This document shows positions 44,174-54,502 of a stretch of 64,000 nt of DNA, in pieces. The position numbers and the translations under genes were made by a program. How positions within the stretch are numbered: the stretch's first letter is position 1; every line of letters begins with the position of its first letter. A model generated the notes under the pieces. That model was not told where the DNA came from and did not search any database. It saw nothing but the letters and a program-made list of their open reading frames with translations. Source of the DNA: Leucosporidium creatinivorum (lineage: Eukaryota; Basidiomycota; Microbotryomycetes; Leucosporidiales; Leucosporidiaceae); contig BCKL01000008.1 of assembly GCA_001600635.1 (NCBI GenBank), positions 321,830-385,829 of the forward strand. The letters run 5' to 3'.

Positions 44174-45382
44174 ATGCCAGCCGCTCCTCCCTCCACGCTC
44201 AGCAAAACAACCCTCCCGACCGAGCTTGTTCAGCGCATCATCCGGCTCGCTCTACCTCCTCCTACCTTCACTCGCTACAAAGAGCGCTACGCCATCCTCC
44301 TGCAGCTCTGTCGAGTCTCCCGCATGTGGCGCGCGCTCGGACAGCAGGAGCTCTTCGCCCACGCCTGGATTCGCACGGCGCGCGATGCGGGTGTGTTCAT
44401 GGAGGCGCAGGAGAGGATAGAGACCGCGACGGGCGCTTGGACGACCCCTCAATCGCTGTGGATCGACGCGCGAGAGGCGAGCAGCGGCATGGCGATCGCT
44501 TGGTCGAACTCGCGACTCTCCCTCCTCTTCGAAGCCTGCACGGGGATGAAGACTATCAGTATCGTGTCTAGGACTGCTGCCGGTCCCTTGAGCCCCTGCT
44601 ATGCACTCGACAGCGTCGCTAAGGGTAAGTCTATCGTTGCTGAACGGCCTCACAGCTCCCACTGATGCTATGCGCTCCCTACAGGACTGGTCGAGCTCAC
44701 AATGGACCACGTCCGAATCTCGCAATCCGCCGCCGTCGAGTTCACTNCTTTGCGACGCCTCATCCTCCGTTACTCTCTACTATCCGAACTCGGCATCCTC
44801 GACCCACGACGTTTCCCTCACCTCGAGAGCCTCACCGTCGTCGTGCGTGAAGGCGGAGCTGTCAACATAAGCCATCAAGTCGGCCGCTTACAAGAGCACA
44901 TGGCAGCGCTCGCCCCACAACTCCGTGCGCTCTGCCTATGGGTCTACCTTCCCGACGTCGACGACGACCGCGACCTGCTCGACGAGCTTCCCACCACCTT
45001 CTGGGAATGCTTCCAAAACCTCGACCGCCTCGTAATCGATTTTGATCGCCACCAAATCCTTCGCCACCTCTCCTCGCCCCTGCAATACCTTCGCCTCCGT
45101 TCCGGCGCCACGAGACTGGGCTCTGTCCAGCCTCTCATCGACCTCTTCAACGAGGCTCACCCCTCTCTCGCCAAGCTCGGAACGCTCGACATACCTTCCG
45201 ACCCTTCCTGCACTACAGACCCCTCGAGCTGCGGCGTCGCACCAGAATCGCTCGCCGAGCTTGCCGAGCGAGCCTCACTACGCACATTGTGCAAGGAGAG
45301 AACTATCAAGCTGCTGGAGACGAAGGCCTTCGAATCCAACTCCTCACTGACCTCTCTGGGAGATGCGAAGAAGGTTTGGTGA
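44174..45382 (+). CDS. F-box-like/LRR protein, paralogue D2 (subfamily 1)
   Basis: Exons 44174-44624 and 44685-45382 give 382 residues, the same architecture as C. The F-box-like segment is LPTELVQRIIRLALPPPTF with LLQLCRVSRMWRALGQQELF; leucine-rich repeats follow. Compared with C, exon 2 differs at scattered codons (for example INMTYQ against VNISHQ). One N at 44747 sits early in exon 2. The upstream block of the family lies at 43980-44173. It may act as an SCF substrate adaptor (inference). Confidence 0.8.
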
Positions 45383-45839
45383 GTCTTTCGCTCGTCTGAG
45401 GAGCTCGCTGCTCTGCGCCGAGCTGACTTCTTAAGCCTTTCCAGAGTCGGCGAAGGAACATTGAGAGAAAGGTGCTTGATGATCGAATGTGTTACTGCTG
45501 ATACGAGCTGTCTTGGTCGTGCAATACTCGCTTTGTCTCGGCGTGGTCGAGCTGTTGAGGAGAGCGCCGAGCGAGAGGCGAGAGACTAGAGTAGCCTGAG
45601 ATGGACAGTTTCGCTTGTGTTGAGGAGCGAGATAATCAAGACTCCCTCTGGACGCCGATTTGGACCAGAGAGCCGAGTGACGGGGCAGAGTTGACCGCTT
45701 GAACGAGCGCTCAGCGATGGCTGTTCGCCTCGGTTTGCAGGTCTGGCGAACGGCCAAGTGAAGCTGGGAAAGCTGTAGGGCGAAGTTGAGGTATCTTGTA
45801 TCATCTGTTGAGCTGTCCAGGGTCTATGCTCGACCTTGG

Positions 45840-46035
45840 CTGCACCTCAATCTGTTTCCTGACCTTGGACGACAGCGGGCGACATGCCTCTCTGGACTCT
45901 TTCACCTCTCTTTCTCCTCGACTTCACCTCGTTCTCGCTTCGTCTCTCGTACAGCTGGACAGGTCGAAGCTCAGGACAACTAGCACCGCTCAGCAACCTA
46001 CAGCAACCCCCCTCGAAGCTTGCTGCTTTACCGGG
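45840..46035 (+). repeat. F-box-family upstream block, copy at gene E
   Basis: Shares GCACCTCAATCTGTTTCCTG, CTTCACCTCGTTCTCGCTTC and GTACAGCTGGACAGG with the other blocks, but is more diverged in the middle (ACATGCCTCTCTGGACTC). Confidence 0.7.
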
Positions 46036-47248
46036 ATGGACAACTCAGTCCAAGCTCAGTCCCCTCCTCCCGCCCAGCTCGACGTCGAAGCTCCCCGCCA
46101 GCTCCCCTCGCTCCCCATCGAAATCCTGCAGCGTATCATCCAACTCGCCCTCCCCCGACTCTCCTTCAAGACGTTCCGAGAGCGCTACGACATCCTTCTC
46201 AACTGCTGTCGCGTCAACAAACTCTGGGCGGCGCTGGCGCAACGAGAGCTCTACAGACATGTCTGGCTTAACCACGAGGTCGCAGGAGATGCTTTCCTCC
46301 GAAGCCACAGTGCACCGCTCGCCGAGAGGATGGAGTCGCTCCGTCTGAACGAGGAGCACAAATCGCCCGGCGTCAAGACCGCCGCGATGAACAGCCTCGT
46401 GGACATGCTGCCGGGTCCGAGGGAGTTGCACCTCATCACGAAACCTGGGGGGTCCGGCGACTTCCTCGTCCTCGATCTGGGTGCACTGTCGAAGCGCTGT
46501 CGAGGCGAGTCCCGCCGAGCTAGGTTCGGCGCAGCGGACTGATCCGTCGCACCCTACAGAACTCGAAGTCTTGGTGATGGACTACTGCAAATTCGACCCG
46601 GATCCAGCTCACGCCGCCTTGCAGCTCCCAGCATTGCGCCATCTTGCCCTCTCCTACCTGTACATCGCTTCCGACTTCGCTTCGATCTTAGCCAAGGCCG
46701 ACCTGCCTCAATTGGAGTCGCTGGTCCTGGTGCTTGGAAATCAGGTCTTGCGAGACGAAATGGGGACTCTCACGGCCGCCCTTGCACGCCATGCGCCTCG
46801 CCTCAAGGTCTTCACGCTCTCCTTCATCGACGACGAAGACCAGTACCCGTTATCTGACAGCTTCTGGTCCTCCCTCACCGCCCTCGAAGCTCTCACACTC
46901 GACCACAGCTACGACATTCGCTCGGTCCTCCCCCATCTTACGCCGACGCTCCGCCGCCTGCAGATTCGACCTCCCTTCCTCCGATCTGACTCCCCTCTCA
47001 CCTTCGAGTACTTGAGCAAGGCTCTCAAGGTCTCCGCGCCATGCCTCCAGTTCGTCAAAGAAATCATCCTACCTCCGGCCGAGCTATCCCCGCAGGAAAG
47101 CCCGAACGGATCACCTTCGGCGACGATTTGCGAGGGGAGGATTGAGCTTGAGACGATCTGTCTACAGCTCGGCTTGGAGGTGATCACGGTGCCTAGTTTC
47201 CGTAACGAGGATTTCATGGATCACTTGGAGAATGCCTTGACGTTCTAG
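46036..47248 (+). CDS. F-box-like/LRR protein, paralogue E (subfamily 1)
   Basis: Exons 46036-46504 and 46560-47248 give 385 residues. The F-box-like segment is LPIEILQRIIQLALPRLSF with LLNCCRVNKLWAALAQREL. Leucine-rich repeats follow (LEVLVMDYCKF, LPALRHLALSYLY, LPQLESLVLVLGNQ). The intron 46505-46559 has a GC donor (GCGAGT), the same as in A. It is the mirror partner of B and the closest relative of damaged A. Confidence 0.8.
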
Positions 47249-47672
47249 TGAGCTTACGGTGTCGATTCTCTCAGCTTGCCTCGCTGACCTTCTTCGCCGT
47301 CCAGAGCTGATCGCCGGTCGTGACATGTGTGAGAGACGGAGTCAGCCGCTGTACCTATGAAATTCCTGCTAGGTACTCGGACCGAGCGAGAGGTTCTCTG
47401 AGGAGCAGACCGGGCGCCTAGTGAAGCCTGAGTGCAAGTGCCCGTCGAAAGCCAAGCTTCTTGCCGAGACGAGTCACGAGCAGGAAGTGGAGAGTACGCT
47501 AGGCAGGGAGCGTTCGGCCGGGAGCATGATTGCGGCTGCTCGACAACGCGTTGCTTAGCTGGACACGATTTTCAGGGAAGATCGGCCTCTCCTTCGACAC
47601 TCTCACCAGCGATTGAAGCAACAAGCTATCAGACGTTTGCAAGCGAACTATAGGAAAGCGAACAAGCTATAC
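47249..47672. other. intergenic between E and the SANTA-domain gene
   Basis: Convergent 3' regions; no coding or RNA signal seen. Confidence 0.5.
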
Positions 47673-50600
47673 TCAATCGGAGAAGCTCCAGCCATCCTCC
47701 TTCGCCTCCCTCGCAACTCGAACCTCGCCCAGCCCCTCCCAGCTCGCGCCGTCCGCCCAGCGAGGAAGAGACTTGCTTAGTTGACCCTTGGCGGCGGAGG
47801 AGAGATTGGTGGGTTGCGTGCGGTGAGGACGAGAGGGCTTGGGCTTGGATTTGGGCGAAGGAGCGGGAGGGGAGGGAGCCTTGGACTTGGTCTTGCGAGC
47901 GCCGGAAGATTTGGTTTTGCGTTTGACGGGGACCTCGATCTCCTCCTGTTCACCCTCCTCGGCGACATCCTCCTCCGAGTCGGCGACCAGCATGCGCGCC
48001 TTCTTCCTCCCGCTCCCACGCTCCTTCGACGTCGCTCGCGGGGCCTCCTCTTCCTCGGCTTCCTCCGTCGCAGACCTCTTCTTCCCGCTCTGCAAGCTCT
48101 CCAAAGCACGGTCGAGCTTCCACCATCCGTCGGTACTCTTCCTCGCGCGTTGTGGTCGTCCGTTCGCGCTCGTTTGCGAATCGCTGACGATGGACGAGGG
48201 GGTCGCAGGTCGAGCTGAGTGGGTGATGGAGGATTTGCGCTTGGCAGAGGAGGTGGTGGACTTCTTGTCGGAGCGAGAGCGAGACGTGCTGGAAGGGAGG
48301 GCAGGTCGGCGAGAGTTCGAGCTGAGAGCGCGGGAGATGGCGAGGGAACGAGGGGGTGGGGCGGAGGGGGTGCGCTTGGGTGATGGAGCCGAGGGACCGA
48401 GAGTGAAGTCGTCCTCGTCCTCGTCGTCGTCGTCGACGTTCTGGGCCTCGGAAGTCGGCTCCTGCTGTCGAGTAGGCGCCTCGCTGTCGCCGTCCTCCTC
48501 CTCATCGTCGAACACGACCGCCTTAGCTTTGCCCTTGCCCTTCTTCTTCCCCGCCTTGGGACGCTTCTGGGGTCGAGCTTCCTCAGGCGAGGTCGAACGA
48601 TCCCTGGACGCCTCCGGAGCAGGCGAGTCCTCCTTCTCGGTTTCATCCACCGAGTCGACGACGCGAGTCGAGCGCTTCGTCAAACGACTGCGCTTCCTGG
48701 GTGACTTGACTGGCGATGAGTTGGCGTGGAGTGGCGGGGGAGGCGAAGGAGAACGAGCGTCGACGGCTGGGCGCCGAGGGGACGGGTTAATGGGGACTTC
48801 CTCCTGCTCTTGAGCGTCGTCGTCTTCGACCGCCTCGGCGAGTTGACTCTGCTCCAGGGCCTCCTCCTCGTCATTTGACTCGACAACGCGAGCTCTGCGC
48901 TTGCCTCGGCTCTTGCTGCTGGCGGCTGGTTTGGCGATAGAGACCTCGACCTCCTTCGGCTGAACCTCGAGAAGCTCGGGCGTGGTGGCCTTCTCGATGG
49001 ACGGCGGGATCTCGCTCGGAGCGTCGACCTCGGCCTGGGGCTCGACGGCTACATCTCCGTTGACCTCGGGCAGGAACTCCTGCTCAGTCTCGGCGATGAC
49101 GGACTGCGAGTCGGGCGCAGTAGCAGCGAGGTGGGTGAGAGCGGCGGAAGGGGCAGGAGGGGCGGGAGGCTGGGTTGATTTGGGGCGCGCTCGTCGGCGA
49201 ACGACAATATCGACGTAGGGCTCCAGCCGGGGCTTGCGAGGCGAGGCGGTGGTGTGTCGAGGTCGAGGGGACGCGACGGCGGGAGGTGGTGGCGTGGCAT
49301 GGGGAGGAGGGCGAGGAACTGGTTGAGCGCCCGGCACCGACTGTGCGTGACGGAGCAGAGCGAAAGCAGTCAGCAAACTGCTCCTTCTCGCTATTGCGAA
49401 CGAAAGCGTTCGAATGCTCACCTCGGCCTGCTCCTGCGCCTCGGCTGCTCGACAACCCAACGACGTGGAAGCGACGGGAGACGGTTGGAAAGGCGAAGCG
49501 ACGACGCTGGCTGCCTTCCCCGACGAGCGAGGAGAAGCGATGGCGGCGGCCTTCTTCGGCGAAGCCAGCTTGGCGGCCGGCGACGGGGGAGGCTTCGATC
49601 CCTTCTTGCGAGCGGGCATCTCGACTTCGACCACGAAGGAAGTCGATTTCTTGAGCGCTCGAGGCTTCTTGGCGGACGTAGTCGCTGGCTGTTCGACGAT
49701 CTCGGCGGCGGGAGCGAGGGAGGGAGTGTCGGTAGGGACGGGCGACGCGTGTCTGGAGGAGGCGTAGTCAACTGTAGCGGCGTTGTCTTCCGTGTCGGTA
49801 GGGTCGATCGTCGCGAGAAGAGAGAGGAGCCCAGCTGGGCGAGCCGAGCCATCGTCGTCGGTCGTCGAAGCCTGTCCTCGCGAGAGTGGCGCTTCGGCGC
49901 CCTCTTCCTCAAGCGTGCCATCTACGGCGAGAGGGTGATCGCCATCCCTAGTGGGAGACTGGTATGCCTGAATCATGGCATCGTCTTCCATGCGTTCCGA
50001 GGTAAGGACTGGGGCGGGCGAGCCTTCGTCGAAAGCACTGGGCTCGGCGGTCTCGTCGCGGTATAAGGCTGCGAAGGCGGCGACGCTGGCTTGGGAAGTT
50101 TGCGAGTCCTCCTGCTCGCTCGCTGCGTTGTTGTCGATGAGCGGTGGCGACCTTTGCTCCTCTGCGACGGTAGCTTTTGGCTGGGGAGAAGGCGAACGAG
50201 GGAGTGGGCTGGCGGGACGTTGGTCGTCCTGAGGTTGCTCGTCGACGGGGTGGGGCTCGAAATGTCGCTCCTCAGTAAGCTGCTCGCCGCTCTGAAGCGT
50301 CTGTTGGTCGAGGGGTTGCTCGTCAAGAGGTTGCGGAGAAGGCTGCTCGGCGGAAGGCTGGTCGAGGCGAGGCTGGACGTCGAGAGGGTGATCCTCGACG
50401 GGAGGCTCCTCGAGGGGGTGAGGCTGAGATGAAGGCTGTAGGTCGTCGACCTGGTCTTCTGACTCGAGCTTGGGCGGGATCTCGAGCACTGGGGCGGGGC
50501 TGGACCTCGGCGACTCGGCAACGACCTCCTCCTCCTCCGCCGGCACGACTTGCGAAGACCTCGGCTCCTCCTCGACGACGTCCAGCTCGTGCCGATCTCG

Positions 50601-52749
50601 TCCGTCCCACCTATCTCTGAGCAGCGACTCCTCGACAGCAACCTCGCTCGCCGTTTCTGCCGTGGCCGACCTTCCTCGCAATTGGCCGCCTCGACCCTCC
50701 GCATCGTCGGCGATGAACTGGACGACGTCGTTGGCGAAGTTGTCCACCGAGTCAACCTCGGAGTCCTGGTACATAGCTCCGAAGCTCGTCATGGTCGGCT
50801 CGAACTGTGGCGAGACGTCGGAGCCGAGGAAGGAGGCGACTGGCGGAGGAGTGGTGGCTCGCTCGGCGCTGGGCGACTCGGGAACGACTTGAGGTTCGAC
50901 ATTACCTGTAGGAGTTCGAGTCAGCGGGTGAATTCGCTGGGAGCGCGAGAACAGGCTCACGAGGAGGAGGCGTGGTAGAACGAGCGCCGTTCTCGATCGC
51001 CGGCGGAGCTTGAGAACCAACGACGGTGGCCTCGACGTCCATCGTGGTCCCTTCAGCCGAGTCATCGACGAGCGATGGTTGGTGAGCCGTCGTGAGTGTT
51101 GCCGTGGGGTCGGCGTCGGGCCTGGATGCGAAGGCAAAGGGTGCGCCGAGCGAAGCCGGGGAGTGAGGCGCGAGGGAGGTCGACGACGGGACTGGGGAGG
51201 GCTCTCGATGGAGCTCCATGTTGTCCGCTACGATAAAGAGGAAAGTCAGCCCTCGAGCTGGGAACAGGAAGAACCGTAGCAAAGCTTACAGGCTCCCGGA
51301 CTCGTCGCTACAAACGCTTCGAGGGTGTCGAGGAAGCTCATCGGTTGCTGAGGCATGTCGAGCTTCAACTCGCCTTCCTCCTTCTCAGCCTCCTGCTCGA
51401 CAGCTCCAGGCTCGACAATGGCGTCGCTTGCGACCACCTCAGCTTGAGGATCCTCTTTCAGCGACCCATCAAGCTCGCCTCTTTGCTCTTCTGTCGCCTG
51501 GGCTGCGCCAGCCTGCAAAGTATCGACCTCTTGACTGGAGGCGACTCCGGCTCCCTCGTCTTCCGTACCGACCTGGGCGTTCGCTTCGGTCGAGCTCGTC
51601 TCGGCGACGACTTCGATGGGCGCAGGCTGTTGGTCGCGAGCTGCGGCAGAGGGTGTCGCGAGGGTCACGGTGATCCTGGAGTCGGGCGGAGGAGTGACGA
51701 CGTGTGGGGAGGGTAGATATGAGGGGGAGGGAGCGTCTCGTGGAAGCGGCGCCGAGCCGTCAGAGAGTGCGGAAGCGTCGTCGACGGGCGGAGACTTGCG
51801 GAGTGCAGGTATTGGTTCGTCGGTAGCTGGAGAAGGGTCCTCGGTGGCAGAAGGAGGAGCTTCTGGGTGGAGAGGTGGCGAGGAGGCGGTCCGAGCGCTC
51901 GGAGTCGGAGGCACGACCTTGTCGTCGAGGATGGGGGGCGGGAGGTGGTCGAGGTGGGGGAGAGAAGTTGGAGGGTCTTCCTCCTGCTCGTGCATACTAG
52001 TGCCGTTAGTGCCGACTTGCGCAGCGCCATTCGGTCGCTGAACGGGCGGTTTCTTCATCGACTCGGCCTCTTCCACTTCCTCCGCATCCTCGTCGTACTC
52101 CGCGTCACGATCCTTCCTCGGCAGCGGCTCCTCCTCGTCGATTTCTGGCTCCTTGCGAAGGTCGAGCACCGCAGCGAGCTGCTTGATGGTGCTCGGCGCT
52201 CCTTCCGGCCGCTTGTAGCCTGTGCCGAGGTCGAAGAGGGATTCGGGGAGTGCTTCGTCGTCCGATTCGACGTCTGCTGGTAGGGCTTGGGGCGATAGGT
52301 CTGGCGAAGGAGGTCGACTGGAGCCGGGAGGGAGGAGAGCGAGTGGGAGAGTTGCGAGAGCGTAGATCGAGTTGGCCAGGCCTAGCAGCAGCATCCAGGC
52401 GGGCGGGACACCCTTGGAGAAGCCTGTAGTGACTGGCTCGGGTACTCCTGTAGCGTAGAGTCGAGGCGTCAGCTCTTTCGATACGCGTCGCGACAGCTTC
52501 AGATGGGACCAGCTACTCACCTGCTTGCCTAGCCCGAGCTACATCGCATGGTCCAGCTAGCTCGACCAGTGTACCGTCCTCCTTGACGAACTGCTCCAAC
52601 GAGATGCGCTCGGCGACGGTGTGAGAGCGAAGCGGCGCCTTGCTGCTGCTGCTCGAAGCGTGACCTCGCCCCCAAGCGACGACGGTCCAGGTGTCGTCTA
52701 GCAGCTGGAAAGTGAAGAACCAGTCGTGTAGCAGGATAGGCTCCGGCAT
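47673..52749 (-). CDS. SANTA-domain protein, candidate KNL2/Mis18BP1-like centromere factor
   Basis: Five exons (ascending: 47673-49340, 49422-50905, 50961-51227, 51290-52447, 52521-52749) give 1601 residues. Residues about 5-75 fit a SANTA domain: LLHDWFFTFQLLDDTWTVVA, then LRSHTVAERISLEQFVKEDG and LVELAGPCDVARAR. This domain occurs in KNL2/M18BP1, which directs CENP-A loading. A hydrophobic stretch (AWMLLLGLANSIYALATLPL) follows. The middle 1200 residues are disordered, Glu/Pro/Gln-rich. Near residue 1450, GRPQRARKSTDGWWKL resembles a CENP-C (CENPC-k) motif, which KNL2 proteins also carry. The tail has many KRK/RKK clusters. Intron 49341-49421 is frame-neutral. SANTA plus CENPC-like motif is the basis of the call; neither was tested by profile search. 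Confidence 0.55.
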
Positions 52750-53024
52750 CCTGAGGCGAGAGGCGAAGTCGAAGAGAATCGAGAGAAGAGGGGGGAAGTC
52801 AAGAGGCGCGTCGAGCTGCTCCCTCTGACTTACCCTCCGACTACTTCCTGCTCGTTTCTCGTTCACCCAACAGCTTTCGAAGGACTGTATCCGTCCATGT
52901 AGCTTACTGCTCGCCCGACGACTGCGGTGCAGGGTCCGCGCTGTGTTCGCTCCTCGTTGCCCTTCGCCGACGCTTTCGCTCTTGCTCTCTCGCTTCTCAC
53001 TCGACTTGCACCTACTTGAACAAC

Positions 53025-54502
53025 ATGCTGGGACTCCTCCGTGCTCGCATGTCCGGTAGAGCTACCCCTGGAGCACAGTGAGTCTCTCACCTCCCCTTCC
53101 CGCTCCGTCCTCGCTAATTCCCCTCCGAGCAGACCAACCCAGAAGCTCAACGAAAGGGCCCTCAAACTACCACTCGAGATCATCGAGTACACACTGCACC
53201 TCGCTGCACCCTCGGTCAGCCACGACCCCGCCTCGGTCGACCTGCGCACCACCTTCCTCCTCCGAATCGGCCTCACCTCCCGTTTCCTGCACGAATGGGC
53301 GGAGGAACGTCTGCTGGAGGAGATGATCGTCGCTGAACGAGTTCAAGGAATGCGACGCTTGGCCAATTGGATCAAGAGGCGGCCGGAGAGGGCGCCGAGG
53401 ATCCAGCAACTCGGCTTGCTGCTGGAAGAGACGGAGGAGATGGCGATGAGGAAGCCTCAGCAGCAGAAGGCGCTCAATGCCCTGTTCGCGCTTTGTACCG
53501 AGCTTCGAGTCCTTCGACTGCAGGGATCTCAGTGGAGGACATTTGTCGGTGTCGAGCCGTTTGCTGAGCTGCAGCGTGAGTTCAACCCTTCCGTCTCACC
53601 GCACATCGCTGATCTCCCGACAAGCAGACCTGCAGACGTTGCACCTCATCAACATCGTGATCGAGCCACGCTCCCGCGCTCGCTCCCTCCACTTCGCCTG
53701 GCCGCCGATTCGGACCCAGGAAGCGCCTTCTCCTCCCCTCGCCGTCACCTCGCTCAGACTGTCCAACTCGGTCTTTTCCCCCGCTCAATCCCTGCCGCAC
53801 CTGACGCATCTCGCTATCGATCAGTCCATCATCTCACCCGCGTTCTCCGTCCTCCGCTTCGCTTCCAACCTTCGCTTCCTCAACCTCGGCGCAGGCGGCA
53901 CGGACGGAGAACCTCAAGACTACGCCGAGCTCCCGCAGCGCACTTCTCTCTTCTCCCTCGGTGTCCCCTTCGCCAAGATCAGCCACCCAAGCCTTACACA
54001 AATCCCTGCCTCCGTTCGCCATCTCCGATTCCACTCGACTCGCCTCCTCCGCCTCCACCACTTCAACGCAGGCTTCGCTATCCTCTCACAAGCTCTGGAC
54101 GGGCAGTCGGATACAGCGCCGACATTGAGTCCTGAGTTTGAGCTTGGGGAGACGAGAAGGAGGCTGCGGCGAAGGTCGAGTGCTCTCGGAGCCGAGGGAG
54201 GCTTGCCTTCCTGCCTCTCCCTGCTGGGTCTCTTTTCTATCTTGTTTCTCTTCTCCCATATACGTGGTCACTACTCGAGCTCTGACACCCTCTATATCTC
54301 TGCTCGACCGCATCAGCTCTCCTCAATCAGCCAAGCGGCCGCCTCCCTCGTCTCTCCCGCTCGCCATCAGCTCACTCGCATCGCTCAACATGCTCAGTCT
54401 CTGGCGCCCGAGCCTTCTCCGACTCAACACGCGGGTACTCTCCTCGCCATCTACTGCGTGGGAGACGCCTTCCTCGCCTGCCAACGCCACCTCTCCGACT
54501 GA
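53025..54502 (+). CDS. F-box-like/LRR protein, paralogue F (subfamily 2), 3' end replaced
   Basis: Exons 53025-53077, 53133-53575 and 53628-54502 give 456 residues. The F-box-like segment is LKLPLEIIEYTLHLAAP with FLLRIGLTSRFLHEWAEERL; leucine-rich repeats follow (LQTLHLINIVIEP, LPHLTHLAIDQSII). From about 54150 the frame enters sequence homologous to the upstream region of H and overlaps the first 113 nt of G. The usual subfamily C-terminus (VERVREL type) is missing. It looks as if a tandem-duplication breakpoint removed the normal end; the last 110 residues are therefore doubtful as protein. Divergent from the SANTA gene, 275 nt away. Confidence 0.6.

Larger units (their letters stand above)
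42541..45805. repeat. inverted-duplication arm 2 (gene D and flanks, with internal duplication)
   Basis: Reverse-orientation counterpart of 20015-22217. It contains 42725-43685 and 43786-44746, which appear identical over 961 nt and are separated by 100 N. Without that extra unit the arm is about 2.2 kb, equal to arm 1. Together with E it mirrors the C-B gene order. Confidence 0.85.

Noticed and set aside
47781-48813. Plus- and minus-strand frames within the SANTA-domain gene tail.
   Set aside because: Shadows of repetitive Lys/Glu/Ser codons.
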